NCBI GenBank assembly: GCA_002731215.1
Contig: PCAP01000020.1
Span: 1-45,025 of the forward strand
Source of the DNA: Acidobacteriota bacterium
GTDB lineage: Bacteria > Acidobacteriota > UBA890
Direction of reading: 5' to 3'
DNA length: 45,025 bases
The position numbers were made by a program, and so were the translations under genes. The notes below the pieces were generated by a model. The model was not told the origin of the DNA and made no database searches. It was given only the letters and a program-made list of their open reading frames with translations. How positions within the stretch are numbered: the stretch's first letter is position 1; each line of letters opens with the position of its first letter. Below are positions 19,886-29,604 of the stretch, piece after piece.

Positions 19886-20069
19886 CATATCCCTTGCAAT
19901 CAACCAGAGTGAAAATAGCTACAAGAAGGGCTAGCCTCACTATGAACATTGGGAGATCTAGGATCATTCCCGGGTATAATCTGGGTAGATCGGTTGCATT
20001 CGGACTCCCGTCAACCGAAACTAGCGAGACTTGATCACCGATGTATCCGTTCTCCTACTTGTTGAGTAC

Positions 20070-20099
20070 TCGACAGCTTTCCCTTTATCTAGCTATAAT
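20070..20099 (+). promoter_or_regulatory. Putative sigma70-type promoter (TCGACA - 18 bp - TATAAT)
   Basis: -35 TCGACA at 20070-20075, -10 TATAAT at 20094-20099, about 50 bp upstream of the 20149 ORF. Confidence 0.5.
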
Positions 20100-20148
20100 C
20101 GCCCCGCTCACAAGGAATTCTGGTGTTTGATTACGAAGTGAGGAACTG

Positions 20149-21210
20149 ATGGCGTTTTCGGACAATTTTGAAACATCAAGGTTGGTGGGGATGTTTACAG
20201 ACCCACTTAACTGGGCACTCCTAGTCTTGGCTACAGCATTTGGTTACTACGTCTTAGCTGTACCTTATTGGCAGGACGAGTATCTGAAACGTAGCCCGCA
20301 GGTCATGAGCCTGCAGGAGTATATGGATAACCCCAGCCACCCTCGAGAGTGGATGCTCCGCACACTTGGGGCACCTCCACCGAGCGTTGAGATTGTCGTT
20401 GAGGGCCTCAATGTGAAGCATGTGGACAACGACTCCATCACTCTCAGCAGCGCTAGTTCCTCTTCAAGTAGCGCCTCCGGCAATTGCGACATTGACCCGG
20501 AGATCCCTATCTCCATGGGCGCTGAAGCAACCGCCCCCATGACCGACATCCTAGTCGCCGGCGACAACATGGACCTGCTTGGTCTGTCTGTCGGGCAGCA
20601 AGTTGATTTGCAGGTGTTTGGCTTACATGAAACCGACCTCGGATGGGTGCCACTCCATCCGGAACTAGACTCTGATCTCGAAGAAAAGTTCACTAAAGAT
20701 GAGATAGATGAGCTCGAGCTTCTTGAAATCCATGTGGGCGGTAACACAGTTCGAAATCCCTATGTCGAGACCGGCGAGCTGCGGCTTGCCCCGGGCCTAC
20801 AACCGAACGGTGAGCCTCACACTCTAGAGGATCTCGACAACGACACGGAATACATTCAGACAGGCAGCCGCCTTGCCGGCGGCCTGGTCGACTTACAGGG
20901 AGTGAAGCTTGTCGACCAGGACACCAATATCATGTCGCCTTATTTCGTAGTCGAAGACGGCGAAGGCCGCCGCGCTAACGTCTACTACAATCAGCGCCTT
21001 CTTTCCGAGCATCGTTGGGGGCTGGACCGGCTTGGCGACCAGTGCGTTGTCGTGCGCGGTGTTATGCGGCGACTAACTCCTCCAGAGTTGCGACAACTTG
21101 GCGAGGACGACAATGTACAGGCTGTGATTGATGGACATGCCATGGTGTCGCCCGATGGGTCGGTGGTAATTAGTCTCGAGAATCCGGCGGCAGCATTGAT
21201 GGGACGTTAA
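20149..21210 (+). CDS. Membrane-anchored protein of unknown function
   Basis: Long ORF with one N-terminal hydrophobic segment (PLNWALLVLATAFGYYVLAVPYW), Ser-rich linker SSASSSSSSASG, acidic C-terminal region; no family recognised. Confidence 0.7.
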   Translation: MAFSDNFETSRLVGMFTDPLNWALLVLATAFGYYVLAVPYWQDEYLKRSPQVMSLQEYMDNPSHPREWMLRTLGAPPPSVEIVVEGLNVKHVDNDSITLSSASSSSSSASGNCDIDPEIPISMGAEATAPMTDILVAGDNMDLLGLSVGQQVDLQVFGLHETDLGWVPLHPELDSDLEEKFTKDEIDELELLEIHVGGNTVRNPYVETGELRLAPGLQPNGEPHTLEDLDNDTEYIQTGSRLAGGLVDLQGVKLVDQDTNIMSPYFVVEDGEGRRANVYYNQRLLSEHRWGLDRLGDQCVVVRGVMRRLTPPELRQLGEDDNVQAVIDGHAMVSPDGSVVISLENPAAALMGR

Positions 21211-21256
21211 GCAGGCAAACGTCTGCTGTCATTGGCCTAAAATCAGATCTGGCGCC

Positions 21257-21826
21257 ATGGTCCCGACGCGCGAGCAAGCCTACGCGCTGCTCACTAAACA
21301 CACTAAGAGCCCTCACCTGGTCAAGCATGCCTTGTGCGTTGAAGCTGCTATGACCTTTTATGCCCAGCGATACGGTGGCGCCGGAGAAATTTGGGCGCTC
21401 ACCGGACTTCTTCATGATTTTGACTATGAAGAGCATCCTTCACTCGAGGAACATCCCTACGTGGGTGCCAATATCCTGAGGTCCCTGGAATACCCAACTG
21501 AAATAATCGAGGCCATTCTTGGCCATTCAGACCACACTGGAATTCGCCGCGAAACAGATATGGCAAAGTCGTTATACGCCGTCGACGAACTGACAGGTTT
21601 TATCGTCGCTTGCGCACTTGTCAGGCCCACAAAAAGCCTTCTTGACCTGCCAGTGAAGTCGGTCATGAAAAAGTTCAAAGATAAAGCCTTCTGCAGAGCC
21701 ATCGACAGGGATCATCTTCGTACAGCCGCCGAAGAATTCGGCGTGCCGTTTCGCGACCATGTTGAAAACGTGCTATCGGCGTTGCAAGGTGTCGCATCTG
21801 AGCTGGGCCTTGCCGGTACTGACTAA
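21257..21826 (+). CDS. HD-domain (HDIG-type) hydrolase
   Basis: LVKHALCVEAAMTFYAQRYGGAGEIWALTGLLHDFDYEEHPSLEEHPYVGANILRS. Confidence 0.9.
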   Translation: MVPTREQAYALLTKHTKSPHLVKHALCVEAAMTFYAQRYGGAGEIWALTGLLHDFDYEEHPSLEEHPYVGANILRSLEYPTEIIEAILGHSDHTGIRRETDMAKSLYAVDELTGFIVACALVRPTKSLLDLPVKSVMKKFKDKAFCRAIDRDHLRTAAEEFGVPFRDHVENVLSALQGVASELGLAGTD

Positions 21827-21854
21827 CTTCTCAAAAGACTTAAATTTCCCGTCT

Positions 21855-23225
21855 TTATCTAGTCGCGCCATGATGGTTTGGACGGGTCTCTGCGGCCAGA
21901 GGCAATGAGACAACATATAGCAAGGCCATCAATACTTCTGAGTCACTGAAGTTGTACTCGAACATCCCCATTGCTAGAAATCCAGCTAGGGAAGCAAGCG
22001 CAGCACTAGCCTCTGGACCACCGGGACCGGTCGCTCCTACTGATCTGAGAATGCGCCAAGAAAGGATTCCGAAAGCTGCCATCATCCACAACCAGGCACT
22101 TAGACCCAAAAGGCCCCGTTCCGCAGCAATTTGCAGTAGGTTGTTGTGCAGATGTGGATTTTGTTCCCGGAATCCCCAGTCGACTACCCAGGCGGGGTAA
22201 ACCCGTTCCATTAACCCTGGACCTATACCTAACAGCGGGTGCGCTTTAATTATCTTTAGTCCTGTTGCCGCCATGGCAAGCCGATCACGATCGTTTGGAT
22301 TCTCCATTGAAAAAGTGCTTGCCGCACGCTCGAGAAGAGAATCAGGCCCCGCCAACGCTGAAACAAACAAAGTAATAACAACGAGCGCTACAACTAGACT
22401 TATCGCGTAGTGCGCCGGCCTTTCCTGAAAACCTTTTTTGCCGCTCGACTTCTTCTGTCGTGCTGGTATGAGCCCGACGCCATAAAACACTACTAGCGCG
22501 GTCCCACATCCAATCCAGGCGCTCCTAGTCAAGGTTAGCCCGATCATTGCAATCGCCAATCCAGCGACAAGATGCCCCGCGACCCTTCCGATTCTGCCGC
22601 GGATTGTTAGCAAAGCAGGAATCGAGACTAAAAGAACTCCGGAAAAAGTCATGTAGTGTCCGAGTGGGCCAGTCGCCCGATAGATGGCGTCGCCAGGTGC
22701 TGGTGTCATTACTGCCGCCTGATACAAACCCACAAATAACGCCGCGAATATCCCAACAGCAAAAACCTTAAGCCCGCGCGCACGCGCATCTGGATCGCGC
22801 CACAGCGCCCATGTAACTATTGGTGCAGCGAACAGAAAGATTTCCCTGAGTTCAAACAGGCCCTCTACCCGGTCCCGCGAAGCCATAACTGAGAGCAATG
22901 ACAACGCAAAGAAAACGACAATGGGCGCAACGACTAGCCCAAACAAGTCTCCAGTAGAAGTACTCGAACCTGCTGCTGGTGGGCGAGCCCCTGCTCCAGT
23001 TTCGCGCAACAACCAGCTTGTCCCCCAAGCTACCGCCGCTAGCCAGAGTGCAGTCTCAGCCACCACGATCGAAAACGTGATCGCCATAAGCCAGAGCATT
23101 GAAAGCATTGTGGCGAGTCTGAAAATCTCGCTAGCAAGCCTTCCGTTAGTTGTTGAGTCTGGGCTCAAAATAACGTTCTCTCCTAGTCTCGGCCAACGAT
23201 ATCGGGTTGAGACGCCACCAGCCAA
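21855..23225 (-). CDS. O-antigen ligase/polymerase-like multi-pass membrane protein
   Basis: Multiple TM segments; AHPLLGIGPGLMERVYPAWVVDWGFREQNPHLHNNLLQIAAERGLLGLSAWLWMM (Wzy_C-like motif). Confidence 0.85.
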   Translation of the reverse strand: MAGGVSTRYRWPRLGENVILSPDSTTNGRLASEIFRLATMLSMLWLMAITFSIVVAETALWLAAVAWGTSWLLRETGAGARPPAAGSSTSTGDLFGLVVAPIVVFFALSLLSVMASRDRVEGLFELREIFLFAAPIVTWALWRDPDARARGLKVFAVGIFAALFVGLYQAAVMTPAPGDAIYRATGPLGHYMTFSGVLLVSIPALLTIRGRIGRVAGHLVAGLAIAMIGLTLTRSAWIGCGTALVVFYGVGLIPARQKKSSGKKGFQERPAHYAISLVVALVVITLFVSALAGPDSLLERAASTFSMENPNDRDRLAMAATGLKIIKAHPLLGIGPGLMERVYPAWVVDWGFREQNPHLHNNLLQIAAERGLLGLSAWLWMMAAFGILSWRILRSVGATGPGGPEASAALASLAGFLAMGMFEYNFSDSEVLMALLYVVSLPLAAETRPNHHGATR

Positions 23226-23401
23226 CCGGTAACGGTGGGCCCGGCACTTCCTGTAATCACGAACTTAAGAGAAAGATAACCCTTTTTTATCGAACGGCTC
23301 GTCTGGAATCACTACTTTTTGCATGTCTCGTGCACGTCTGCAAACAGCCAGCGAAGTCCCATGGCATTGATGGAGTGAAGTTACAGCGATAATCTTTCAG
23401 C

Positions 23402-25150
23402 ATGAAACTTGGACAAACTAACCGTCGACTTCTGGTAACTTTCTTTTTCTTCCTACTGCTTTTTACGCTCGCTGTGTGGGGGCTGAACCAGATATTGGTG
23501 GGTGACACACCAGAGATCCGGAGTGGCACAATTCTTGCGATCCCTCTCCAGGGGCCCATTGGCGAATCTCCCCAGCAAGGCTTCTTAGGAGCCGCTGTTA
23601 CTGTCCGCGAGATTGACGAAGCTCTTAGGCGTGCCGCCGACGACCCAAGGGTCAATGCCGCGCTGCTTGAAATCGGACCACTCACCACTGGTTATGGAAA
23701 AGCGCAAGAAGTAAGGGCCGCAATAAAACATTTCAGGGAAAGTGGCAAACCAGTTATTGCTTTTTTGGAACTGGCGTCGAACCTTGATCTTTATGTTGCC
23801 TCAGCGGCCAACATCATCTACCAAATTCCTTCCGGGAGTTTGGTACTTGGTATGTATGTGCAACAACCGTTCTATCGAGACTTTCTTGAAAAGATCGGTA
23901 TCCGGTTTGAAGTTTTTGCCAGTGGGCCATACAAGAGTGCTTTTGCTTCCTACACCGACACGGAAGCTTCCGAAGCTCAGCATGAGATGGAGGACAGTCT
24001 CCTTGAGAGTCTTTATCTCCAGTGGCTTGGGGACGTCGCAACTGATCGCGGAATGACGGTTGAATCTGTCGCTGCGGGATTTGACGAAGGCTATCTGTCG
24101 GCTCGTCGGGCACAAGCAGTAGGATTCATCGACGAACTCGGGTATCGCGACATGCTCAACGACAAACTCTCGGAGGTTGCCGGCAAGTCACCACTGCACG
24201 TTTCCGTTAGTGACTACCTCCGGGATACTGAACCGACTGAATTGTTCGGGCCCGAGAGCGCCATCGCACTCATATATATCAGTGGGATGATGGTTCCGGG
24301 AGACTTTGATGCAGGCTTGTTTGGTGCTGAAGTCGCTGCTGGCGGGACAATCGAACGTTATATTCGTGGGGTTGCTGAGGATCCATCTGTTAAGGCTATT
24401 GTCCTGCGTGTCGACAGTGGGGGAGGAGCGGTAACTGCAGCAGATGTCATGGGGCGTGCGATTGAACTGGCGGCGCAACGGAAACCCGTAGTGGTGAGCA
24501 TGTCCGACGTTGCTGCGTCGGGGGGGTATTGGATCGCCAGTAAAGCAACCCGGATATTCGCGAACCGTGCCACCTACACAGGATCGATTGGCGTTGTAAT
24601 GGCTCGCCCCGACCTGGAGGGTACCTACGAACTGCTAGGGATTAACCAGGAGGTTATTAAGCGGGGGAAGAACGCTGATCTTATGAGCACGGCAAGTCCA
24701 CTACGACCTGACCAGGTAGATATCCTGACGCGCAATGTCACAGATATATACGAAGAGTTCCTCGATGTAGTTTCCACGGGACGCAACATGGATCGCAATG
24801 CCGTTGACTCGCTGGCACAAGGCAGAGTGTGGACTGGCGAGCAGGCCCTCGATCACAATCTTGTGGACGATATCGGCGGCTTGCGGGAGGCATTAGTTGC
24901 GGCAAGAGCTGAAGCGGGCATTGAACCAGGCCAGCGGACAGCCCTACGTATCTTCCCGCCGGCTCGGACGATCTTCGACGAGCTAACAAGCCTGTTTAAT
25001 ATGTCAGTAATGGCCCGCCAATTATCCCCAACGCCCTCAATGCCTCTATCACTTACTTTGGAGGCGATATGGGAACGGATTCGCATTTTGCAAATTTCGG
25101 GTCCACTCTGGGCCATCATGGATGTCTCCCTCCCGGTTCCCGCTCGTTAA
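23402..25150 (+). CDS. sppA: Signal peptide peptidase SppA, long (67K-like) form
   Basis: N-terminal TM; VKAIVLRVDSGGGAVTAADVMGRAIELAAQRKPVVVSMSDVAASGGYWIASKATRIFANRATYTGSIGVVM (catalytic Ser region). Confidence 0.93.
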   Translation: MKLGQTNRRLLVTFFFFLLLFTLAVWGLNQILVGDTPEIRSGTILAIPLQGPIGESPQQGFLGAAVTVREIDEALRRAADDPRVNAALLEIGPLTTGYGKAQEVRAAIKHFRESGKPVIAFLELASNLDLYVASAANIIYQIPSGSLVLGMYVQQPFYRDFLEKIGIRFEVFASGPYKSAFASYTDTEASEAQHEMEDSLLESLYLQWLGDVATDRGMTVESVAAGFDEGYLSARRAQAVGFIDELGYRDMLNDKLSEVAGKSPLHVSVSDYLRDTEPTELFGPESAIALIYISGMMVPGDFDAGLFGAEVAAGGTIERYIRGVAEDPSVKAIVLRVDSGGGAVTAADVMGRAIELAAQRKPVVVSMSDVAASGGYWIASKATRIFANRATYTGSIGVVMARPDLEGTYELLGINQEVIKRGKNADLMSTASPLRPDQVDILTRNVTDIYEEFLDVVSTGRNMDRNAVDSLAQGRVWTGEQALDHNLVDDIGGLREALVAARAEAGIEPGQRTALRIFPPARTIFDELTSLFNMSVMARQLSPTPSMPLSLTLEAIWERIRILQISGPLWAIMDVSLPVPAR

Positions 25151-25229
25151 TGTTAGCCATCCGACTGCATGATCCACTCGCTATTTCTCCGGCGTAAGAT
25201 CAAATCGTCAGTGTGTTAAGTTTCAGCAG

Positions 25230-27347
25230 ATGACGCGCCGTTTTGTCCTTCCCGGGAGGGAAACCTCTAGTCTTGAGATCGATTACGAAACAGGTCTCAA
25301 CGAACAGCAATTAGCTGTCGTAACCTGTGGCGTTGGGCCCAAGATAGTCATCGCAGGTGCCGGGTCAGGTAAGACCCGAACGCTCACATATCGAGTCGCC
25401 CATCTACTTGAACAAGGGGTCGCGCCCGCCGGGATCCTTTTGGTCACGTTCACCAATAAGGCGGCTCGAGAGATGCTCGGACGAGTTGAACAGCTCACGA
25501 GCATGTCCCGGCACCATCTGTGGGGCGGAACCTTCCACTCAGTCTGCGCTCGTATGTTGCGCCGCCATGCTGGGCTAGCTGGTTACACCGACAGTTTCTC
25601 GATACTTGACGAACGCGACCAACGTGACTTGATCAAACTATGCATTACTGATCTAGATGTCCCAGTGAAACAACGGCGATTCCCATCAGCGAAAGTCCTG
25701 GCGGGGATATTTTCAATGCAGGCGAATACACGCCAACCGCTCGAGGACTTACTTGGCAATCGCTACATCCAATTCCTTGAATGGTTGGGAACCATTGAAG
25801 AAATTGCTGGCCGTTACGCCTTGCGGAAGCAAGCTGCCAACGCAATGGACTATGACGACCTTTTGCAGCGTTGGCTAGAGGTCTTAAAAGACAACAAACA
25901 AGTTCGAAATCGTTACCGGGAGCAATTCGACCACATCCTTGTCGACGAATACCAGGACACCAACATAGTCCAAGCAGAAATCGTCGAAGTTATGGCGGGG
26001 GGGGATAAGAGCGTTAACTTGATGGTCGTTGGTGACGACTCGCAGAGCATCTACGCTTTCCGCGGCGCAAACTATGACAACATATTGAACTTCCCAAAGC
26101 GCAACAAAACCACTGAGGTGTTCCGGCTCGAGACTAATTACCGCAGTACTCCGCAGATTCTCCACCTGACTAACGCGAGCATCGAACACAACAAAGAACA
26201 GCACAGGAAAGTTCTTCGTGCAGAACGTGCGAACGGGATGCTCCCAGCGCTCATTCCCTGCAGTTCTTCAGAACAGGAAGCCGAGTTTGTTGCGGAACGC
26301 ATCCTGCAATTACGTGATGAAGGTGTCGCGCTTTCTGATATAGCTGTTCTTTATCGTGCCCACTCCCACCGATTGTCTATTGAGACGACGCTGCTCCGTT
26401 ACGATATTCCTTACGAAGTTCGTGGAGGCCTGCGTTTCTTTCAGCAGGCCCATATTAAGGATCTGATCGCCCATTTGCGGCTAGTAGAGAATCCTCGAGA
26501 TGAAGTGGCGTTCAGGAGGGTGCTCTTGTTGCAACCAGGCATTGGGAACGTAACAGCAAACCGTATTTGGAACGCGATTGCCGCCCAGGCCTCGGAGGGC
26601 GACGCCCTGGTCAGTGCATTTGAGAACATGGACATCGCCGGGCTGCTTCCCTCTAAGGCTCGTTCCTACTGGCCTGGCTTCGCCAAAATGATACGGGATA
26701 TCCATGCTTCCCAAGATGAACCCGAAACCGCAATCAGCATTGTCCTGGACTCGGGTTACACGGAATATGTACTTGCGAAATTTGACAATTCAGAATCGCG
26801 GATTGAAGACCTGCAGCAGTTGGCTATCTTCGCTGACCAATACGACTCATTAAATAGACTTCTAGAAGAACTTCTACTGCTCGGCGAGCTCTATGGTCAA
26901 GAAATGAGCCCTGATGGCCGAAGCAACGACGATGAGTCACCCATCGTCCTGTCGACTATCCACCAAGCTAAAGGTCTCGAGTGGCACAGCGTTTTCATCA
27001 TTTGCTTACTAGAAGGATTCTTTCCGAGCCAGCGCTCCCTTGACGAACCCGGGGGGGAAGAGGAGGAACGACGCATCTTCTACGTTGCCACGACCCGGAG
27101 CCGGGACGAACTCTATCTAAGTTACCCAATTGTTCGTGCTGGGGGCTATGGAGCGTCTGTTGTCCAGCAACCTTCACGGTTTCTACAGGAACTACCTGAA
27201 ACATCGTACGAGGCTTGGCAGCTCGAAGAAGAATCAACTGGCGTGGCTAGCCCCAATGCCGGAGTCTCCCAAGACTTTTTTGACCCGAACGTGGACCCCG
27301 TATGGGATGACGACGCGCCACTGGAAGAACCTTGGCTAACCGATTGA
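25230..27347 (+). CDS. UvrD/Rep/PcrA-type superfamily 1 DNA helicase
   Basis: LNEQQLAVV...VIAGAGSGKTRTLTYRVAHLL; DHILVDEYQDTN; VVGDDSQSIYAFRGA; VLSTIHQAKGLEWHSVFI. Confidence 0.95.
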   Translation: MTRRFVLPGRETSSLEIDYETGLNEQQLAVVTCGVGPKIVIAGAGSGKTRTLTYRVAHLLEQGVAPAGILLVTFTNKAAREMLGRVEQLTSMSRHHLWGGTFHSVCARMLRRHAGLAGYTDSFSILDERDQRDLIKLCITDLDVPVKQRRFPSAKVLAGIFSMQANTRQPLEDLLGNRYIQFLEWLGTIEEIAGRYALRKQAANAMDYDDLLQRWLEVLKDNKQVRNRYREQFDHILVDEYQDTNIVQAEIVEVMAGGDKSVNLMVVGDDSQSIYAFRGANYDNILNFPKRNKTTEVFRLETNYRSTPQILHLTNASIEHNKEQHRKVLRAERANGMLPALIPCSSSEQEAEFVAERILQLRDEGVALSDIAVLYRAHSHRLSIETTLLRYDIPYEVRGGLRFFQQAHIKDLIAHLRLVENPRDEVAFRRVLLLQPGIGNVTANRIWNAIAAQASEGDALVSAFENMDIAGLLPSKARSYWPGFAKMIRDIHASQDEPETAISIVLDSGYTEYVLAKFDNSESRIEDLQQLAIFADQYDSLNRLLEELLLLGELYGQEMSPDGRSNDDESPIVLSTIHQAKGLEWHSVFIICLLEGFFPSQRSLDEPGGEEEERRIFYVATTRSRDELYLSYPIVRAGGYGASVVQQPSRFLQELPETSYEAWQLEEESTGVASPNAGVSQDFFDPNVDPVWDDDAPLEEPWLTD

Positions 27348-27439
27348 GTGCCTTTGACGGCCCTGATGGAATTGCTAGCATACGCTTATAATAGTCGACT
27401 TGTTTCCCGCAAAGGCCACCCATATAAGAGGGGTTTGTA

Positions 27440-27847
27440 GTGCGCATCGCTCACCCGAATATTTGCATTCTGTTCATGGCCAGCTTACTTCTGCTGGCAC
27501 CAGAAGTGCAAAACTTTACCCACATTCAAACCGAGGCCATAAGCCTCAGCAATCCAGGTATGGCGTGGCTAGAGATTGTTGAGGATTTGGCTACCTATGA
27601 GTGGAACGTTGACGTACTGAACAACACAGGCCAGCCTGTCCGCCTGCGTATAATTTTCGATCTGCTTGACGATGACGACTCTCCAATCAATCGGGACGAG
27701 CAAAACAATCCACAAGACTTTGTCATTATCAAAGTAGAACCCAACCAAACCATCCCGGTGATACAACAGGGCAGTCTCGGCTATGACCGAGCCGCTGAAG
27801 TAATCACCTATCAAGTACGTCGGGAGATTCTCCCGAGCCTGCACTAG
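27440..27847 (+). CDS. Small exported protein of unknown function
   Basis: N-terminal hydrophobic signal IAHPNICILFMASLLLLAPEV; beta-rich remainder. Confidence 0.6.
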   Translation: MRIAHPNICILFMASLLLLAPEVQNFTHIQTEAISLSNPGMAWLEIVEDLATYEWNVDVLNNTGQPVRLRIIFDLLDDDDSPINRDEQNNPQDFVIIKVEPNQTIPVIQQGSLGYDRAAEVITYQVRREILPSLH

Positions 27848-27860
27848 GTTATCCCCATTC

Positions 27861-28958
27861 GTGAAACTGCTCCGCACAGCCGTTGACGTTCGATCCTACG
27901 TCCTGAAGAACTGGCGAAAGGTAATTCCAGAGCTTCTTGTGCCGCAGACGCGAGTCAGCCTTTCTGCTGAAGATGAAAATCTTCTTCAGGTGGATTTGCG
28001 GGGCGACGGGCCAGTACAGCGCCTGCTGCTCTTGCCGTTAGCCTCCGGTGAGCCGCGATTGGTCCGTGGCTTACTGCCACGACTACGAGAATTAGGCCGC
28101 CGTCGTGACACTTGGGCCGGTTTTGTGGTCCCACACATGGGAGCCAGTGGAGTCAAGGTTTGCCGAGAAGCCGGAGTCGGCTACATCGATTGCTGCGGAA
28201 ACGCATATCTTCAGTTCAATAGTGTCGTGGTGCAAATCTACGGAAATCGGAACAAGTTCGCCAGCCGCAAGCGGCCACGGACGCTATTCAATGACAAGGC
28301 CACTATTCCACTCCGAATCCTGCTTGAAAATCCGGGGGCATTGGTCACTACCCGTGAAATTGCAGATCGCGGAGGTATGAGCTTGGGATGGGTTTCACAG
28401 ATCTTGCAGCAGTTAGATTCGAATGGTTATGTCGAACGCAAGCGTGGCGGCGGCACACGGATCATAGATCCGCCCCGACTAATTGGTGATTGGCTCCAGC
28501 AGTACACGTTCGAGCATAATTCCGTCTTTCCGTTCCGCATGCAGAACTTCCGGCCGGGCGAAGCGCTCCAGGAGCTCCGTAGTCTTAGGCCGCCTTTGTT
28601 TGAACGATACGCTCTGACGCTTGATGCTGCAGTGGCTGCATTGAGAGGACAGTCAAACGTCAAACAACTTCACCTATACCTGCCCGACCTTTCCCATAAG
28701 ACAGATCAAGCCCTTGAGATGTGGTCTGAGGCCTTGCAGCTGAAACCCGCAGGCTACGACGCCAACTGCTTTCTTGTTGGCCCAACATACAAATTTGCAA
28801 CCTTTTTCGGCATGCACCGGGTAGAGGGGTTGCGGGTAGTTTCCGATCTGCAGCTCTACCTTGACCTCTTCCACTCACATGGTGCCAGCCGGCCCAAGGC
28901 CCAGGCGACGGTGATCTCTCGGCTTCCCTTCACAGTGGAATCTGCCACCGCGAATTGA
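27861..28958 (+). CDS. AbiEi-like protein with internal winged helix-turn-helix
   Basis: VGYIDCCGNAYLQFNSVVVQIYGNRN; wHTH IPLRILLENPGALVTTREIADRGGMSLGWVSQILQQLDSNGYVERKRGGGTRI. Confidence 0.6.
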   Translation: MKLLRTAVDVRSYVLKNWRKVIPELLVPQTRVSLSAEDENLLQVDLRGDGPVQRLLLLPLASGEPRLVRGLLPRLRELGRRRDTWAGFVVPHMGASGVKVCREAGVGYIDCCGNAYLQFNSVVVQIYGNRNKFASRKRPRTLFNDKATIPLRILLENPGALVTTREIADRGGMSLGWVSQILQQLDSNGYVERKRGGGTRIIDPPRLIGDWLQQYTFEHNSVFPFRMQNFRPGEALQELRSLRPPLFERYALTLDAAVAALRGQSNVKQLHLYLPDLSHKTDQALEMWSEALQLKPAGYDANCFLVGPTYKFATFFGMHRVEGLRVVSDLQLYLDLFHSHGASRPKAQATVISRLPFTVESATAN

Positions 28959-29051
28959 TGCGCCACAAGGTTTTCCGGGGTAATGCAAACCCATTAATTG
29001 ACATGGGCGACAGAGAGGGCAGGGAAGGAGACCGGACACCTGCGCCTCGCA

Positions 29052-29591
29052 TTAGCGATTTTCTAGCTCAACCCCTAGCCCATCAGCGACACGGTTGACA
29101 AAGGCATAGTAGGAAGTCACTACTACGATATCGTGGACCGCCAAGTCATCGAACCCATGTAGCCGTAAGTCTTCTATGTCTGCGGCTTCCATGGTTTGCG
29201 GAGTAAGCGTCAGTTTTGCTGCAAAATCAAGCATCGAACGATCCCCATCACCGATGTCTGCTTCACGATAGTCCCGTGAAATTGCCTCCACTAACCCTTC
29301 GTCGTTATTGGTTACTTGGCGGAGGCCCTCCGCGTGATGCGTCAGTCAGTAGTGACATTCGTTAAGCGAAGAAACGACCACAGCAATCATCTCCCGCTGG
29401 GCCCTAGACAACGGGGAACTCTTCTTCATTGCAGTTATGTAGAGCTGGAAGTGGTCTGCTAAGAGCTTCGGATGAAGGCCGTGAACTCGAAGAATGTTAT
29501 CGACGGTGCCATCAGGCTCAGCAACCCGCCCATAAACCTCGTCAAGCTCACCTTCAGCATCCTCTGGGAGTATTTCGCGGATCCAAGCCAT
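29052..29591 (-). CDS. Probable selenoprotein: AhpD-like/carboxymuconolactone decarboxylase-family peroxidase-related protein with in-frame UGA (Sec82)
   Basis: ORFs 29346..29666 and 29052..29291 are in the same minus-strand frame, and the sequence between them is open apart from one TGA (29346-29348). The joined product MAWIREILPEDAEGELDEVY...PLSRAQREMIAVVVSSLNECHY[U]LTHHAEGLRQVTNNDEG...LDFAAKLTLTPQTMEAADIEDLRLHGFDDLAVHDIVVVTSYYAFVNRVADGLGVELENR is colinear with the family; the TGA replaces the second Cys of CxxC. Start at ATG 29589-29591 with GAGG upstream, ending TAA. Confidence 0.8.
29319..29333 (-). promoter_or_regulatory. Candidate bacterial SECIS (bSECIS) hairpin
   Basis: On the minus strand TGA-CTGACGCATCAC-GCGGAG-GGC-CTCCGC: a perfect 6-bp stem starting 12 nt after the UGA, with an apical loop GGC starting with G. 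Confidence 0.6.
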
Positions 29592-29604
29592 TAGGCCTCG
29601 GTTC

